Shown piece after piece: positions 52,558 to 61,564 of a DNA stretch of 64,000 bases. The position numbers and the translations under genes were made by a program. The stretch comes from Halolamina litorea (lineage in GTDB: Archaea > Halobacteriota > Halobacteria > Halobacteriales > Haloferacaceae). The notes below the pieces were generated by a model, which did not search any database, was not told the origin of the DNA, and was given only the letters and a program-made list of their open reading frames with translations. Where the stretch lies: contig NZ_JANHGR010000001.1 in the NCBI RefSeq assembly GCF_026616205.1, forward strand, positions 1,302,001 through 1,366,000, read 5' to 3'. The stretch's first letter is position 1. Each line of letters opens with the position of its first letter.

Positions 52558-53892
52558 CTACGGCTCGCCGGTGGCTCGCGTCGGCGTCGACTCGGGAAGG
52601 AACAGCAGGTAATCGAACGTCGCCGGGAGGTCAGTCCGGGCGTACCCTACTCCCTCGTCAGCGGTCGGGTCGAACACCGACCCGACACACCGCGTTCGTC
52701 GTGGTTCGCCGAGCCAGTCCGACAGTCGCTCGTCAGTGGCTGCGGCGTCGAGGTCGAGCAGGAACGGCGCGTCGTCGACGCCCGCGAACGCCGCGGTCGC
52801 GCTGCGCTCGGCTGGCTCGCCAACCGAAAAGGTCCCCAGATCGCCGCTCTCTGCCCCGACCGCACGGAACGAGCCCTGCCCGAAGTCGACCCCGACCGGC
52901 CGGTAGCCGTCGCCGAGTTCCGCGCTGAGTCGCTCGCCCATCGCGGTCGCGTCGGCCCAGACCGTCCCGTCGTCGAACGTCCCGCGGCCGACGTGGCTGT
53001 CGTGAGCCCAGAGCGCCACGCCGGAGCCAGAGTCCCGCTCCAGCGCCCACAGCGCGTTCTCGGCCATGAACCGATCGCGGGCCGCCATCCCTTCGGGGTG
53101 GGGGCCGGGCTGTTGGTGCCGGACTCGCGCCCACTCGGTCGCCTGCTCGATCACCCGGCAGAAGTGGCGGGCCCTCCGCCACGCTTCCGGCGATGACCGG
53201 CGCTGGTAGGCCTCTCGGTTCGCCTCCACTCTGTCGGTGAGCGTCGCCGCGGCCGCGGCAACGTCGTCCAAGGTGCGTTCGCGTTCGGCCTCGTCGTCAG
53301 GGACCGTCGTGTTGGAAACGGCCCGGAACGCATCACTCCCGGTGGTGTCGGGATCGACCCGCTCGAAATAGCTGCCGAGCGGTGCTGCCGGCGTCGATGG
53401 TGCCGAGAGGTCGACGCCGTGAACGCGGACCTGTTCCTCGGCGGGTCGGCCGCGGTTGAATCGCCGGAGCCACGTGAGGAGATCCCTGACCGACTCGGTT
53501 TGCCACTGCCACATGTCGAGTTCGGCCAGCGACGACTCGGGGCTGTCCGGGGCGTCGTCGACGGGGTCGGCACGAACGAACGCGTCCAGGGCCGTCGCCG
53601 CCGCGGCGCCGGCCTCGAACCCGACCGTCCGGAAGCCACAGTCGGCCACGAGCCACTGGATCAGGCGGGCCTTGTGCCGGAAACACTCCCGAGTCCCGTG
53701 AGTCGCTTCACCGAGGCCGACGATTTCGGCATCGGCGAGCGCCGGTGGGTACGGGGCGCTATCCACTTCGCCGGTGCCGTCAGACTGCCTCTGACTGCCT
53801 GCAGAGCTTCGCTCGGAAACGTCGCTGCCCGGCCGAGGGATGGGCAGGGAGTGGTCGACGAGCGCGGCACGAACCCGGGAAGGGCTGGACAT
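52558..53892 (-). CDS. Erythromycin-esterase-family protein
   Basis: The 444-residue hydrolase-like protein has the family motifs IVGLGEATHGTRECFRHKA (about 52-70, with active-site His and Glu), FRTVGFEAG, HGVDLS and ALWAHDSHVGRG (about 285). Family members include macrolide esterases and a succinoglycan-associated group; most environmental members have no proven substrate. In-frame ATGs at 53925 and 53943 could extend the head. The segment SERSSAGSQRQSDG near residue 27 is encoded by palindromic element copy 2. Confidence 0.82.
   Translation of the reverse strand: MSSPSRVRAALVDHSLPIPRPGSDVSERSSAGSQRQSDGTGEVDSAPYPPALADAEIVGLGEATHGTRECFRHKARLIQWLVADCGFRTVGFEAGAAAATALDAFVRADPVDDAPDSPESSLAELDMWQWQTESVRDLLTWLRRFNRGRPAEEQVRVHGVDLSAPSTPAAPLGSYFERVDPDTTGSDAFRAVSNTTVPDDEAERERTLDDVAAAAATLTDRVEANREAYQRRSSPEAWRRARHFCRVIEQATEWARVRHQQPGPHPEGMAARDRFMAENALWALERDSGSGVALWAHDSHVGRGTFDDGTVWADATAMGERLSAELGDGYRPVGVDFGQGSFRAVGAESGDLGTFSVGEPAERSATAAFAGVDDAPFLLDLDAAATDERLSDWLGEPRRTRCVGSVFDPTADEGVGYARTDLPATFDYLLFLPESTPTRATGEP
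53777..53823. repeat. Palindromic coding element, copy 2 (in erythromycin-esterase-like gene)
   Basis: An imperfect hairpin GTCAGA-CTGCC-TCTGAC (53779-53795) is followed by CAGAGC-TTC-GCTCGG (53802-53816) and AAACGTCG. The right 37 bases align without gaps to copy 1 (about three quarters identical), sharing GCAGAGCTTCGCTC. On the coding strand both copies give a (T/S)ERSSAG peptide core. Confidence 0.78.
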
Positions 53893-53986
53893 GGACGTGG
53901 CTGGTGACCGGAACGGCAGAAGCATGCCGATCCGGTGTGGCATACCGTGACAACATTTACCAACCATGGAACCGTAGAGACAGCCG

Positions 53987-54103
53987 ATGGTCGGCCCACA
54001 GTTCGCCTGTAAGGAGTGCGCTCGGACGGTGAGTAACCTCTCGTACCGCGCTGCCTGCCCGGATTGTGGCGGCGAACTCGACCGACAGCGACGCGCGACG
54101 TGA
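53987..54103 (+). CDS. 38-residue zinc-ribbon protein
   Basis: The tiny protein has two CxxC knuckles, FACKECART (8-11) and AACPDCGGEL (24-27), spaced as in rubredoxin-like zinc ribbons. The TATA-like AACATTTACC (53953-53962) is about 29 bases before the ATG, so it has a real promoter. Its TGA overlaps the GTG of the next gene (GTGA), meaning the two are coupled. Small zinc fingers of this size are common in haloarchaea and some affect biofilm or swarming; the target here is unknown. Confidence 0.75.
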   Translation: MVGPQFACKECARTVSNLSYRAACPDCGGELDRQRRAT

Positions 54104-54516
54104 GTGTGGAGCCCCGGCGGATCCGCTCGCTCGCGGTCACCCGCGAGGACGCCGTCGCCGCGTACGAAGCCCGCGAGCGTGGCCGCAAGCCAACCGTACT
54201 CCGCGTCGTTGCGCCCCTCTCCGGGCGGATGCGTGCCCGACTCCACGTCGCCACCGAAGCGCCCGGCCCAAACGAACTCCACCTCCACCCGGCGACGTTC
54301 GTCGCCGACCCGCCGCCGTTCCCCGAGGTCGACGAGACCGAGGACGAACTCCGGGAGTGTGGGGAGTACGACCTCGACCGACACCGAGCGGCCCACGAGC
54401 GGGCGGTCGCCGAGTGGCGCGAAACCGTCTCGGCACAGCTCCGTGAGCGGATCACGCTCCCGCCGACCGACGACGCGGACGAGGGCCACGAGGTCACGGT
54501 CAGCTACTTGGGCTGA
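54100..54516 (+). CDS. Haloarchaeal protein of unknown function (138 aa)
   Basis: This soluble protein is translated from a GTG that overlaps the stop of the zinc-ribbon gene. It has a beta-rich first half (RRIRSLAVTREDAVAAYEAR; TVLRVVAPLSGRMRARLHV) and a charged helical second half (YDLDRHRAAHERAVAEWRE). There are no cysteines or catalytic motifs. Coupling implies it acts with the zinc-ribbon protein. Confidence 0.72.
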   Translation: MSVEPRRIRSLAVTREDAVAAYEARERGRKPTVLRVVAPLSGRMRARLHVATEAPGPNELHLHPATFVADPPPFPEVDETEDELRECGEYDLDRHRAAHERAVAEWRETVSAQLRERITLPPTDDADEGHEVTVSYLG

Positions 54517-54606
54517 GTCGGTGCCGTGGGAATCGACTCGACGTCAAGCGAGTGCGTCGGTTGTCGGCGCGTCGACGCCGCGAAGAAAAATCGTGATCGG
54601 CCGCGC

Positions 54607-54801
54607 TCAGAGCCGTTTCAGGTTCGTCGCGCGTGGGCCTTTGTCTGCCTCCTCGATATCGAACTCCACCTCCTGTCCTTCTTCGAGGTCCGGGCCGCCG
54701 ACGTCTTCCATGTGGAAGAACACGTCGTCGTCCGCCTCGTCAGTCTCGATGAAGCCGTAGCCACCCGTGTCGTTGAAGAACGCAACCTTGCCTGTCGCCA
54801 T
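54607..54801 (-). CDS. cspA: Cold-shock protein
   Basis: The 64-residue OB-fold nucleic-acid chaperone has RNP1-like GGYGFIETD (13-21) and RNP2-like DVFFHMEDV (26-34), and the family end KGPRATNLKRL. It binds single-stranded RNA or DNA. A TATA-like CCTATTTGTC about 38 bases upstream suggests a short leader. It is divergent from the formamidase gene. Confidence 0.95.
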   Translation of the reverse strand: MATGKVAFFNDTGGYGFIETDEADDDVFFHMEDVGGPDLEEGQEVEFDIEEADKGPRATNLKRL

Positions 54802-54905
54802 CGCTATCTCCGTCGCTGGTGTAGCAGTTCCAGCGACAAATAGGTGTGGGTGTGCCCAACATACCCATCCGGAGCTTTTTGCAGTCTCCGACCCACCGCC
54901 CGGTC

Positions 54906-55838
54906 GTGAGCCGAGACACCATCAGCGACGACACCCACGGCGTCGTCTACGAGTTCGCCCCCGAGATGGATGCCGTCAGGGAAGTCGAGCCGGGCACCAG
55001 CCTCACCTTCGAGACGCGGGACAGCCTCGACGGGGTCATCCAAGACGACGACGACCTGCTCGACCGGATCCCCGAGGAGGTCAACGCTGCCACCGGCCCC
55101 GTCGCCGTCGAGGGCGCCGAACCCGGCGACGTGCTGAAAGTCGAGATCGAGGACGTGCGCCTCGCCGAGGACCACGGCCGGGTCGTCACCACGCCCGGCT
55201 TCGGCCTGCTGCAGGACGACCCCGATATCGAGGCCCCGTTCACCCGGATGACGCCCGTCGAGCCTGCCGAGAACTACGACGACGGCCGGCCGCGCGTGCG
55301 CTTCGCCGAGCGATCCATCCCTGTGGACCCCTGTATTGGCACCATCGGCGTCGCGCCCGCCGAGGAATCCTACACCACGCTCGTCCCGCACGACCACGGC
55401 GGGAACCTCGACACCAACGACGTGACCACCGGCTCGACGCTCTACCTCCCGGTGTTCCAGCCCGGCGGCATGCTCGCGATGGGCGACTCGAAGGCCGTCA
55501 TGGCCGACGGCGAGATGTGCGGCACGGGCGCCGAGATCGCGACTGACGTGGACGTGACGCTGGACCTGCTCAAGGACCCCGAGTTCGACCTCCAGCGGCC
55601 GCTGATCGACACGGGCGAGGCGTGGAAAACCGTCGCCAGCGCGGAGACACTGGAGGAGGCGTCGAAGCTCGCTCATAAGGACGCGATCGAACTCCTCTCG
55701 GCCGAACACGGGTTCGGGCCGACGGAGTCCCACGCGTTCGGGAGCCTCGTCGGCGGGCTGGAGATCTCGCAGGTCGTCGACCCGCTGGTGACAGTGCGGA
55801 ACGCGATCCCGAGCGAGCACGTGTCGTCGCCGTTCTGA
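54906..55838 (+). CDS. Acetamidase/formamidase
   Basis: The 310-residue enzyme of the FmdA/AmdA family hydrolyses formamide or acetamide to ammonia and the acid. Family motifs include TGPVAVEGAEPGDVLKVEI, the HDHGGNLDTNDVTTGSTLYL block (about 160-180, likely metal-binding) and MADGEMCGTGAEI. The start is GTG 54906-54908, 28 bases after GCTTTTTGC, so the mRNA is leaderless. No amide transporter is nearby. Confidence 0.9.
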   Translation: MSRDTISDDTHGVVYEFAPEMDAVREVEPGTSLTFETRDSLDGVIQDDDDLLDRIPEEVNAATGPVAVEGAEPGDVLKVEIEDVRLAEDHGRVVTTPGFGLLQDDPDIEAPFTRMTPVEPAENYDDGRPRVRFAERSIPVDPCIGTIGVAPAEESYTTLVPHDHGGNLDTNDVTTGSTLYLPVFQPGGMLAMGDSKAVMADGEMCGTGAEIATDVDVTLDLLKDPEFDLQRPLIDTGEAWKTVASAETLEEASKLAHKDAIELLSAEHGFGPTESHAFGSLVGGLEISQVVDPLVTVRNAIPSEHVSSPF

Positions 55839-55847
55839 GGCGGGTAC

Positions 55848-56294
55848 TCAGGGGTCGGCGGGGAGACGTTCGAGCAGTTCCAGATCGCTGCTCCCGAGGA
55901 GGTCTCGTAGCTCCGCGAACTCGTCCTCGTCGAGGTAGATCCGGTTTGCGTGGGTGTCGTCCCTCGCGAATATCGGGTTCCCCTCGCTGTCGTCGATGTG
56001 GAGTTCGATGAGGGGATCCGAGAGCAGCTTGATGGCGTCGTTCAGGGTCCGGGTCGTCGCTTCGACTCGCCCCTCGATCGTGCCGTCTCCCGTCTTCACC
56101 GCGTCGTCCCCTCGGAGTCTTTCGACGGCCTCGCCGTCGACGTATTCGCCGAGGAGATCCGTGATTCCCAACAGCCGGATCGATCCCGGCGTCCGGCCCG
56201 TGACCGCGAGTGTCGCGTCGGCGAACGCCCGCACGATCGCCGATCGCTCGGATCGATCCACGTCCTCCGTGTGAATGTAGTAGGGTTCGGTCAC
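55848..56294 (-). CDS. Haloarchaeal protein of unknown function (148 aa)
   Basis: This acidic soluble protein starts at GTG 56292-56294 with CATTTAAGTC about 27 bases upstream. It has a helical head (ERSAIVRAFADATLAV), a central coiled stretch (EGRVEATTRTLNDAIKLL) and a C-terminal RIYLDEDEFAELRDLLGSS. The layout resembles small haloarchaeal regulators with sensor-like halves, but no family is identified. Confidence 0.68.
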   Translation of the reverse strand: MTEPYYIHTEDVDRSERSAIVRAFADATLAVTGRTPGSIRLLGITDLLGEYVDGEAVERLRGDDAVKTGDGTIEGRVEATTRTLNDAIKLLSDPLIELHIDDSEGNPIFARDDTHANRIYLDEDEFAELRDLLGSSDLELLERLPADP

Positions 56295-56337
56295 TTCTCG
56301 GAAGCCGGCAGCATGCGACTTAAATGACGGTTACCGA

Positions 56338-57303
56338 CTACTCCCCGAGCAGTTCCAGTAACAACGCCTGCTGGGTCGGCTTGCGGTTGCCGGCCTGCTG
56401 CCAGACCACCGAGTTCTCGCTCTCCAGCGCGCCGTCGGTCACCTCCCGTCCGCGCTCGGCGGGCAGGCAGTGCAGCAGCTTGACGCCGCCGGCGAGCAGC
56501 TCCTCGTCGACCTGGAACCCCTCGAAGGCGGGCAGCTTCTCCTCGCTCTCGCCCATGCTCACCCACACGTCGGTGTAGACGGCGTCGGCGCCGTCGGATC
56601 GGTGATCCGACGAGGATCGCGAACCATCGGTTCGCTCACCGCCGGCGACGGCGGCCTCGGGGCTGTCGTAACAGGTCGGCTCGCCGCCCAGCGAGGCCGC
56701 GGCCGCGAGCGCCTCGTCGTCGACGCCGTAGCCCTCCGGCGTCGCGATATGGAGGTCCACGCCCGCGAGCGCACAGCCGATCACGAGCGAGCGCGCGACG
56801 TTGTTGCCGTCGCCGACCCACGCGAGCGTCACCTCGTCGAGGTCCTTCCCGCAGTCGGCCGCCAGTTCCCGCAGCGTCAGCAGGTCCGCGAGCGTCTGGC
56901 AGGGGTGTGCTTCGTCGGTCAGGGCGTTCACCACCGGCACGTCGGCGTACTCGGCCATCTCCACGAGGTCGTCGTGGCTGTTGAGTCGCGCCACGATGGC
57001 GTCGACGTACCCCGCGAGGGCGCGGGCGGTGTCCTTCAGCGGCTCGCCGTGGCCGAGATGGATGTCGTCCTGCCCGAGGAACGTCGGGTGGCCCCCGAGT
57101 TCGCTGACGCCGGCCTCGAAGGAGGTCCGGGTGCGCGTCGAGGGTTTCTCGAACACCATCGCCACGGTCCGGTCGTCGATCCGGGCCGGCTCCTCGCCGG
57201 CCTTGACCGCGGCCGCCCGGTCGAGCAGCCGCGAGAGCGTCGTCGGCGAGAGCTGATCGATCGTGAGGAGATCCGTCGGGAACGTGGTAGTAGTGTCGTG
57301 CAT
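56338..57303 (-). CDS. argF: Ornithine carbamoyltransferase with a palindromic insertion
   Basis: The 321-residue enzyme makes citrulline from ornithine and carbamoyl phosphate. Motifs are STRTRTSFEAG (about 55-65), the HPCQ loop near 130 and HCLPAERG near 282. It is about 20 residues longer than usual because a block (ERTDGSRSSSDHRSDG, about 224-239) is inserted before DAVYTDVW; this is element copy 3. The active-site motifs are intact, so activity is probably kept. It is the last gene of the arginine operon, 13 bases after argE. Confidence 0.93.
   Translation of the reverse strand: MHDTTTTFPTDLLTIDQLSPTTLSRLLDRAAAVKAGEEPARIDDRTVAMVFEKPSTRTRTSFEAGVSELGGHPTFLGQDDIHLGHGEPLKDTARALAGYVDAIVARLNSHDDLVEMAEYADVPVVNALTDEAHPCQTLADLLTLRELAADCGKDLDEVTLAWVGDGNNVARSLVIGCALAGVDLHIATPEGYGVDDEALAAAASLGGEPTCYDSPEAAVAGGERTDGSRSSSDHRSDGADAVYTDVWVSMGESEEKLPAFEGFQVDEELLAGGVKLLHCLPAERGREVTDGALESENSVVWQQAGNRKPTQQALLLELLGE
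56592..56636. repeat. Palindromic coding element, copy 3 (in argF)
   Basis: CGTCGGATC-GGT-GATCCGACG (56592-56612) is followed after six bases by GCGAACC-ATC-GGTTCGC (56619-56635). The architecture matches copies 1 and 2: nine-base then about seven-base arms, three-base loops and a short spacer. The sequence differs apart from GAGCGAA at one edge on the minus strand. The reading frame is kept. Confidence 0.7.
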
Positions 57304-57316
57304 CGGTCTGAGTAGA

Positions 57317-58459
57317 TTAGTCGATGAGCTGTTCACAGGCAGTCGTGAGTACGGAAACCGCGCGGTCGAACGCCGCGAGGGGAAGTCGCTCGTCGGGTGC
57401 GTGATCGAGGTCGGCGTCGCCGGGGCCGTAGGTAACGACGGGGACCCCCCACGCGTCGGCATAGAGGTTCGAGTCGGCCGTGCCGGTCTTGTGGAGGTGT
57501 GTCGGCTCGCCGCCGGCCGCGCGGATCCCCTTCCGCAGCGCCGCCGGGAGCGGCCCGCGTGGCGAGGCGACGTGGGGCGGGATCGACGCCCCCCACGAGA
57601 GGGTTCCCTCGTCGAGACAGCTCTCGACGAGCGCGCGGACCGAGTCCGGGGTCGCACTCGGCGGCACGCGGAAGCGCGCCGACATCGACGCAGCGACGGC
57701 CGATCCGTCGTCGGTGAGGCCACCGGCCATCGACTCGGTCGTGGCGGTGATCGTGTCGAAGCCGCCCGGCTCCGCGTCGCCGTTCTCGTCGGCGACGGCC
57801 GCGCGGACGCGTTCCCACCACGCAGTCGCGTGGTCGATGGCGTTCGATTCGGGCCGGGAGCTGTGGCCCGCCGGCGTCGAGGACGTGTACTCGGCGCCGA
57901 CGATGCCGCGGTAGCCCAGCGATATCGCGTCCCAGCCGGAGGGCTCGCCGTTGATGACCGTCTCGGGCGCCTCGCGGTTCTCGATCAGGTGGAGCGCGCC
58001 GCGGGAGTCGGTCTCCTCGCCGACGACGCCGACGAAGGAGGCGCCCGTCTCGACTGCCACCACCGCCATCGCCGCCAGCGGACCGGTGGCGTCGACGCTG
58101 CCGCGCCCCCACAGCACGGGGCCGGGGACGCCGAGTTCCGAGTCCCCGTCCTCGACACGAACCGGGATCTCGCCGGGGACGGTGTCGATATGCGAGGTCA
58201 GCAGCACCGAATCGTCGCCCGGCGCGTGGAGGTTCCCGGCGTCGTCTACGAACGCCTCGCGGCCGTGTTCGGCGAAGAAGCCAGCGAGGTGGGCCACCGC
58301 GTCGGCCTCCTCGCTGGAGGGTGAGGGGATCGAGACGAGTTCCGCCAGTAGCTGCCGGCCGGTCGTGTTCAGCGCGCCCGCCGGGTCCGGGACGCTCCCC
58401 AGGAGCGTGTCGCCGCCGTCGGCGACCGGTGCCTCGTCGTCCGCTGTGGGAACGCTCAC
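57317..58459 (-). CDS. argE: LysW-linked ornithine/lysine hydrolase (ArgE/LysK)
   Basis: The 380-residue M20-family metallopeptidase releases ornithine (or lysine) from the LysW carrier. Metal-site motifs are TSHIDTVPG (about 88), WGRGSVDATGPLAAM and GEETDSRG (about 145). GTG at 58457-58459 overlaps the argD stop as GTGA. Position between argD and argF shows ornithine is the product used here. Confidence 0.9.
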   Translation of the reverse strand: MSVPTADDEAPVADGGDTLLGSVPDPAGALNTTGRQLLAELVSIPSPSSEEADAVAHLAGFFAEHGREAFVDDAGNLHAPGDDSVLLTSHIDTVPGEIPVRVEDGDSELGVPGPVLWGRGSVDATGPLAAMAVVAVETGASFVGVVGEETDSRGALHLIENREAPETVINGEPSGWDAISLGYRGIVGAEYTSSTPAGHSSRPESNAIDHATAWWERVRAAVADENGDAEPGGFDTITATTESMAGGLTDDGSAVAASMSARFRVPPSATPDSVRALVESCLDEGTLSWGASIPPHVASPRGPLPAALRKGIRAAGGEPTHLHKTGTADSNLYADAWGVPVVTYGPGDADLDHAPDERLPLAAFDRAVSVLTTACEQLID

Positions 58460-59598
58460 GAGAGCACCTCCACGAGCGCGTCGACGACGCTGTCTGCGTC
58501 GCCCTCGTCGATGGTCAGCGGCGGCAGTAGGCGCACGACGGAGCGCCCGGCGGGCAGCGCGAGTACCTGCTGGGAGAGCGCCAGATCACGGAGCACGCGC
58601 ATCGAGCCCCGCTTGACCTCGATGCCGATCATGAGCCCCGCGCCGCGCACCTCACGCACCGGGAGGTCGTGTTCCTCGACGGCTGCACGGAGTTCCTCGC
58701 GGAGGTACTCGCCGACGACAGCCGCGTTCTCGGGGACGTTCTCGGCCTGTAGCTGTGTCAGCGTCGCGCTCGCGGCGGCGGCCACGAGTGGGTTGCCGGC
58801 GAACGTCGAGCCGTGGTTCCCCGCGCCTTCGGCGATCCAGTCCGCACAGAGGGTCACGCCGAGCGGGAGGCCGGAGGCGACCCCCTTCGCGGCGGTCAGG
58901 ACGTCCGGGACGACGCCCGCCTGCTGGCAGGCCCACATCGTCCCCGTGCGGCCGACGCCGGTCTGGATCTCGTCCAGTACGAGCGCCGCGCCGGCCTCAG
59001 TCGTCGCCTCGCGGGCGGTCTGGAGGTAGTCGTCGCCGCCGGGATGGACGCCGCCCTCGCCCTGGATCGGTTCGATGAAGACAGCGGCCGTCTCGTCGTC
59101 GACGGCTTCGGCGAGCGCCTCTGAATCGCCGTAGGGGACGAACTCCACCCCGCTCGGCAGCGGGCCGAACGGGTCGCGGTAGTCGTCCTTCCACGTCAGC
59201 GAGAGCGCACCGAGCGTGCGGCCGTGGAACGCGCGCTTGGCTGCCACGACCTTCTCGCGGCCCGTCGCCGAGCGGGCGAACTTCAGCGCGGCCTCGTTGG
59301 CCTCGGTGCCGGAGTTACAGAGCCAGACCTTCGGGAGGTCGCCCGGCGCGACCTCGGCGAGCTGTTCCTGCAGCGCGGTCCGGGTCGCGACCGGGTAGGA
59401 GCCCTGCACGTAGAGCAGGTCCTGTGCCTGTTCGGTTATTGCGTCGACGACCGCCGGCGGGGAGTGTCCCAGCGGCGTGCAGGCGTAGGAGGCGCCGAAG
59501 TCGAGGTACTCAGTGCCGTCCTCGGCAGTGAGCGTCGCGCCCGAACCGGACTCGATGGCGATGGGCTTCTGTGAGAAGACGAACCCCTCGCCGCTCAT
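58456..59598 (-). CDS. argD: LysW-linked ornithine/lysine aminotransferase (ArgD/LysJ)
   Basis: The 380-residue class III PLP aminotransferase has SYACTPLGHSPPAV near the start, the cofactor region SGTEANEAALKFAR (about 96-110), LVLDEIQTGVGRTG and the PLP Lys in LTAAKGVASGLPLG (about 239). It aminates the LysW-bound semialdehyde. Four-base overlaps with argB and argE show a tightly coupled operon. Confidence 0.92.
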   Translation of the reverse strand: MSGEGFVFSQKPIAIESGSGATLTAEDGTEYLDFGASYACTPLGHSPPAVVDAITEQAQDLLYVQGSYPVATRTALQEQLAEVAPGDLPKVWLCNSGTEANEAALKFARSATGREKVVAAKRAFHGRTLGALSLTWKDDYRDPFGPLPSGVEFVPYGDSEALAEAVDDETAAVFIEPIQGEGGVHPGGDDYLQTAREATTEAGAALVLDEIQTGVGRTGTMWACQQAGVVPDVLTAAKGVASGLPLGVTLCADWIAEGAGNHGSTFAGNPLVAAAASATLTQLQAENVPENAAVVGEYLREELRAAVEEHDLPVREVRGAGLMIGIEVKRGSMRVLRDLALSQQVLALPAGRSVVRLLPPLTIDEGDADSVVDALVEVLS

Positions 59599-60518
59599 TC
59601 GGCGTCACCCCCGTCGGCCGTGGCTGCCGTATCGTCGGCGCCGTCGGCCTCGGCGTTTCCGCCACCGACCGCCCCCTGATCGATCCACGTCCCGTGACCG
59701 TCGAGCGCAGCCAGGAGCGGCTTGCGGAGGCCCGCGTCGGAGATGACGACGCCCGTTGCGCCGCCCGAAAGGGCTTCCTCGGCAGCGTGGACTTTGCGGC
59801 TCATGAACCCCTCTGCAGCGTCCTCGACAGCCGCGAACTCGGCGGGCGTCGACGCCGCGTCGATGAGGGTGTCCGGGTCCTCGGGGTCGGCGTAGACCCC
59901 CTCCACGTCGGTGAGGAGGACCAGTTCGCCCCCGAGTTCGGCCGCCAGCAGCGCTGCCACGCGGTCGGCGTCGGCGTTGACGGCGGTGCCGTCGTCGGCC
60001 AACATCGGCGGCGAGACGGTCGGCACGTAGCCGTCGGAGAGCAGCGACGAGAGGAGCCCGGCGTTGACCGCTTCGGGCTTGCCCGCGTGGTCGCCGCGGC
60101 GGATCTTCTTCTTGCCGTCCTCCAGCACGCGGACCGCAGACTTGCGCGGGCCGGTGACGAGGCCGCCGTCGACGCCCGAGAGCCCGACGGCGTTGACTCC
60201 CGCCGCGCGGAGGTCGGTCACCAGTTCGGTGTTGAGTTTTCCGGGGAGCACCATCGAGAAGACCCCCATCGTCTCCTCGTCGGTGAAGCGGCCGGAAACC
60301 CCGGAGGGGGTGGTGACGTACTCGGGTTCCTTTCCCATCGCTTCCAGCGTGTCGTCGACGGCAGTCGAGCCGCCGTGGACGACGACGACCTCACGGCCGG
60401 CGGCGACGACGTGGGCCACGTCCTCGATCACGCCAGCCGGATCGACCGCGCGAGCGCCGCCGATCTTCACGATCAGCGGGGGCTGGTCCGGGCCGACCGC
60501 CGCGTTGGACTCGCTCAT
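59595..60518 (-). CDS. argB: LysW-linked glutamate/aminoadipate kinase (ArgB/LysZ)
   Basis: The 307-residue amino-acid kinase phosphorylates the carrier-bound acid. It has LIVKIGGARAVDP at the start, VVHGGSTAVDD, the nucleotide site VNADADRVAALLA and MSRKVHAAEEAL. A disordered Gly/Asp/Ala tail (about 280-307) is extra. Starts and stops overlap both neighbours by four bases. Confidence 0.92.
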   Translation of the reverse strand: MSESNAAVGPDQPPLIVKIGGARAVDPAGVIEDVAHVVAAGREVVVVHGGSTAVDDTLEAMGKEPEYVTTPSGVSGRFTDEETMGVFSMVLPGKLNTELVTDLRAAGVNAVGLSGVDGGLVTGPRKSAVRVLEDGKKKIRRGDHAGKPEAVNAGLLSSLLSDGYVPTVSPPMLADDGTAVNADADRVAALLAAELGGELVLLTDVEGVYADPEDPDTLIDAASTPAEFAAVEDAAEGFMSRKVHAAEEALSGGATGVVISDAGLRKPLLAALDGHGTWIDQGAVGGGNAEADGADDTAATADGGDAE

Positions 60519-61564
60519 GGCGATCCCACCGGGTGCAGTCCCAGTTGGTTCAGTCCGGCAGTCTCGTCGAGGCCGAACGCGAGGTTGGCGGCGTGGACCG
60601 CCTGCCCCGCGGCACCCTTCATCACGTTGTCGATGGCCGCGAAGGCGACGACGCGGTCGCCGTCGGCCGCGAAGCCGACCTCCGCGAGGTTGGTGCCCGC
60701 GACGGACTTGGGCTCGGGGTAGCGGTACACGCCCCCGCCGCCGGCGACGAGGCGGACGAACGGCTCGTCCTCGTAGGCGTCGCGGTACGCACTCCAGAGG
60801 TCGGGCGTCTCGATCTCTCCCTCCGCAGCCTTCCCGCCGGTCGGGAAGGTGTGGCAGGTCGCGGCCGCGCCGCGGACCATGTCCACCGCGTGGACCGAGA
60901 AGGAGAGCGAGAGCCCCAACTGCTCCTCGATCTCGGCCTCGTGGCGGTGGCCCGTGGGCGCGTACGGGCGGACGACGCCCGAGCGCTCGGGGTGCGAGGA
61001 CGCCGGGCCGCCGCCGGCGCCGCCCTCCGAGGAGCCGACTTTGAGGTCGGCGACGACCTGATCGTCGGGAGTCAGCAGGCCGGCGTCCACGAGCGGCTTG
61101 AGCGCGAGCATCGTCGCCGTGGCGTTGCAGCCGCCGGAGGCGACGATGTCGGCGCCGTCGAGCCCCTCGCGGCCGAGTTCGGGCAGCGCGTAGACCGCGC
61201 GGTCGAGGTACGCCGGCGCGGTGTGACCGTCGTACCACTGGTCGTAGGCCGCCTCGCTGCCGAGGCGGAAGTCGGCCGAGAGGTCGACCAGCGTGTCGGC
61301 GGCGTCGAGGTAGGCCTCGACGTTCTCCATCGAGACACCGTGGGGCGTCGCCGCGAACAGCGCGTCGACCGCGTCCAGGTCGTCGGGCGCCGAGAAGCGC
61401 AGGTCGAGTTCGCGGAGGTTCGGGTGGACGTAGCCGACCGTGCGGTTCTCGTACTGGCGCGAAGTGGCCTGAACGACCTCGAACTCGGGGTGGGCTGTCA
61501 AGAGGCGGAGTAGCTCGCCGCCGGCGAAGCCGGAAGCGCCGACGACGCTCGCGGTGAGTGTCAC
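60515..61564 (-). CDS. argC: LysW-linked glutamyl/aminoadipyl-phosphate reductase (ArgC/LysY)
   Basis: The 349-residue NADPH-dependent reductase has a Rossmann start SVVGASGFAGGELLRLL (about 5-21), the catalytic Cys in ASGGCNATATM (about 146) and the catalytic His region PTGHRHEAEIE. It reduces the acyl phosphate to the semialdehyde. The start is GTG 61562-61564, overlapping argX. Confidence 0.92.
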   Translation of the reverse strand: MTLTASVVGASGFAGGELLRLLTAHPEFEVVQATSRQYENRTVGYVHPNLRELDLRFSAPDDLDAVDALFAATPHGVSMENVEAYLDAADTLVDLSADFRLGSEAAYDQWYDGHTAPAYLDRAVYALPELGREGLDGADIVASGGCNATATMLALKPLVDAGLLTPDDQVVADLKVGSSEGGAGGGPASSHPERSGVVRPYAPTGHRHEAEIEEQLGLSLSFSVHAVDMVRGAAATCHTFPTGGKAAEGEIETPDLWSAYRDAYEDEPFVRLVAGGGGVYRYPEPKSVAGTNLAEVGFAADGDRVVAFAAIDNVMKGAAGQAVHAANLAFGLDETAGLNQLGLHPVGSP

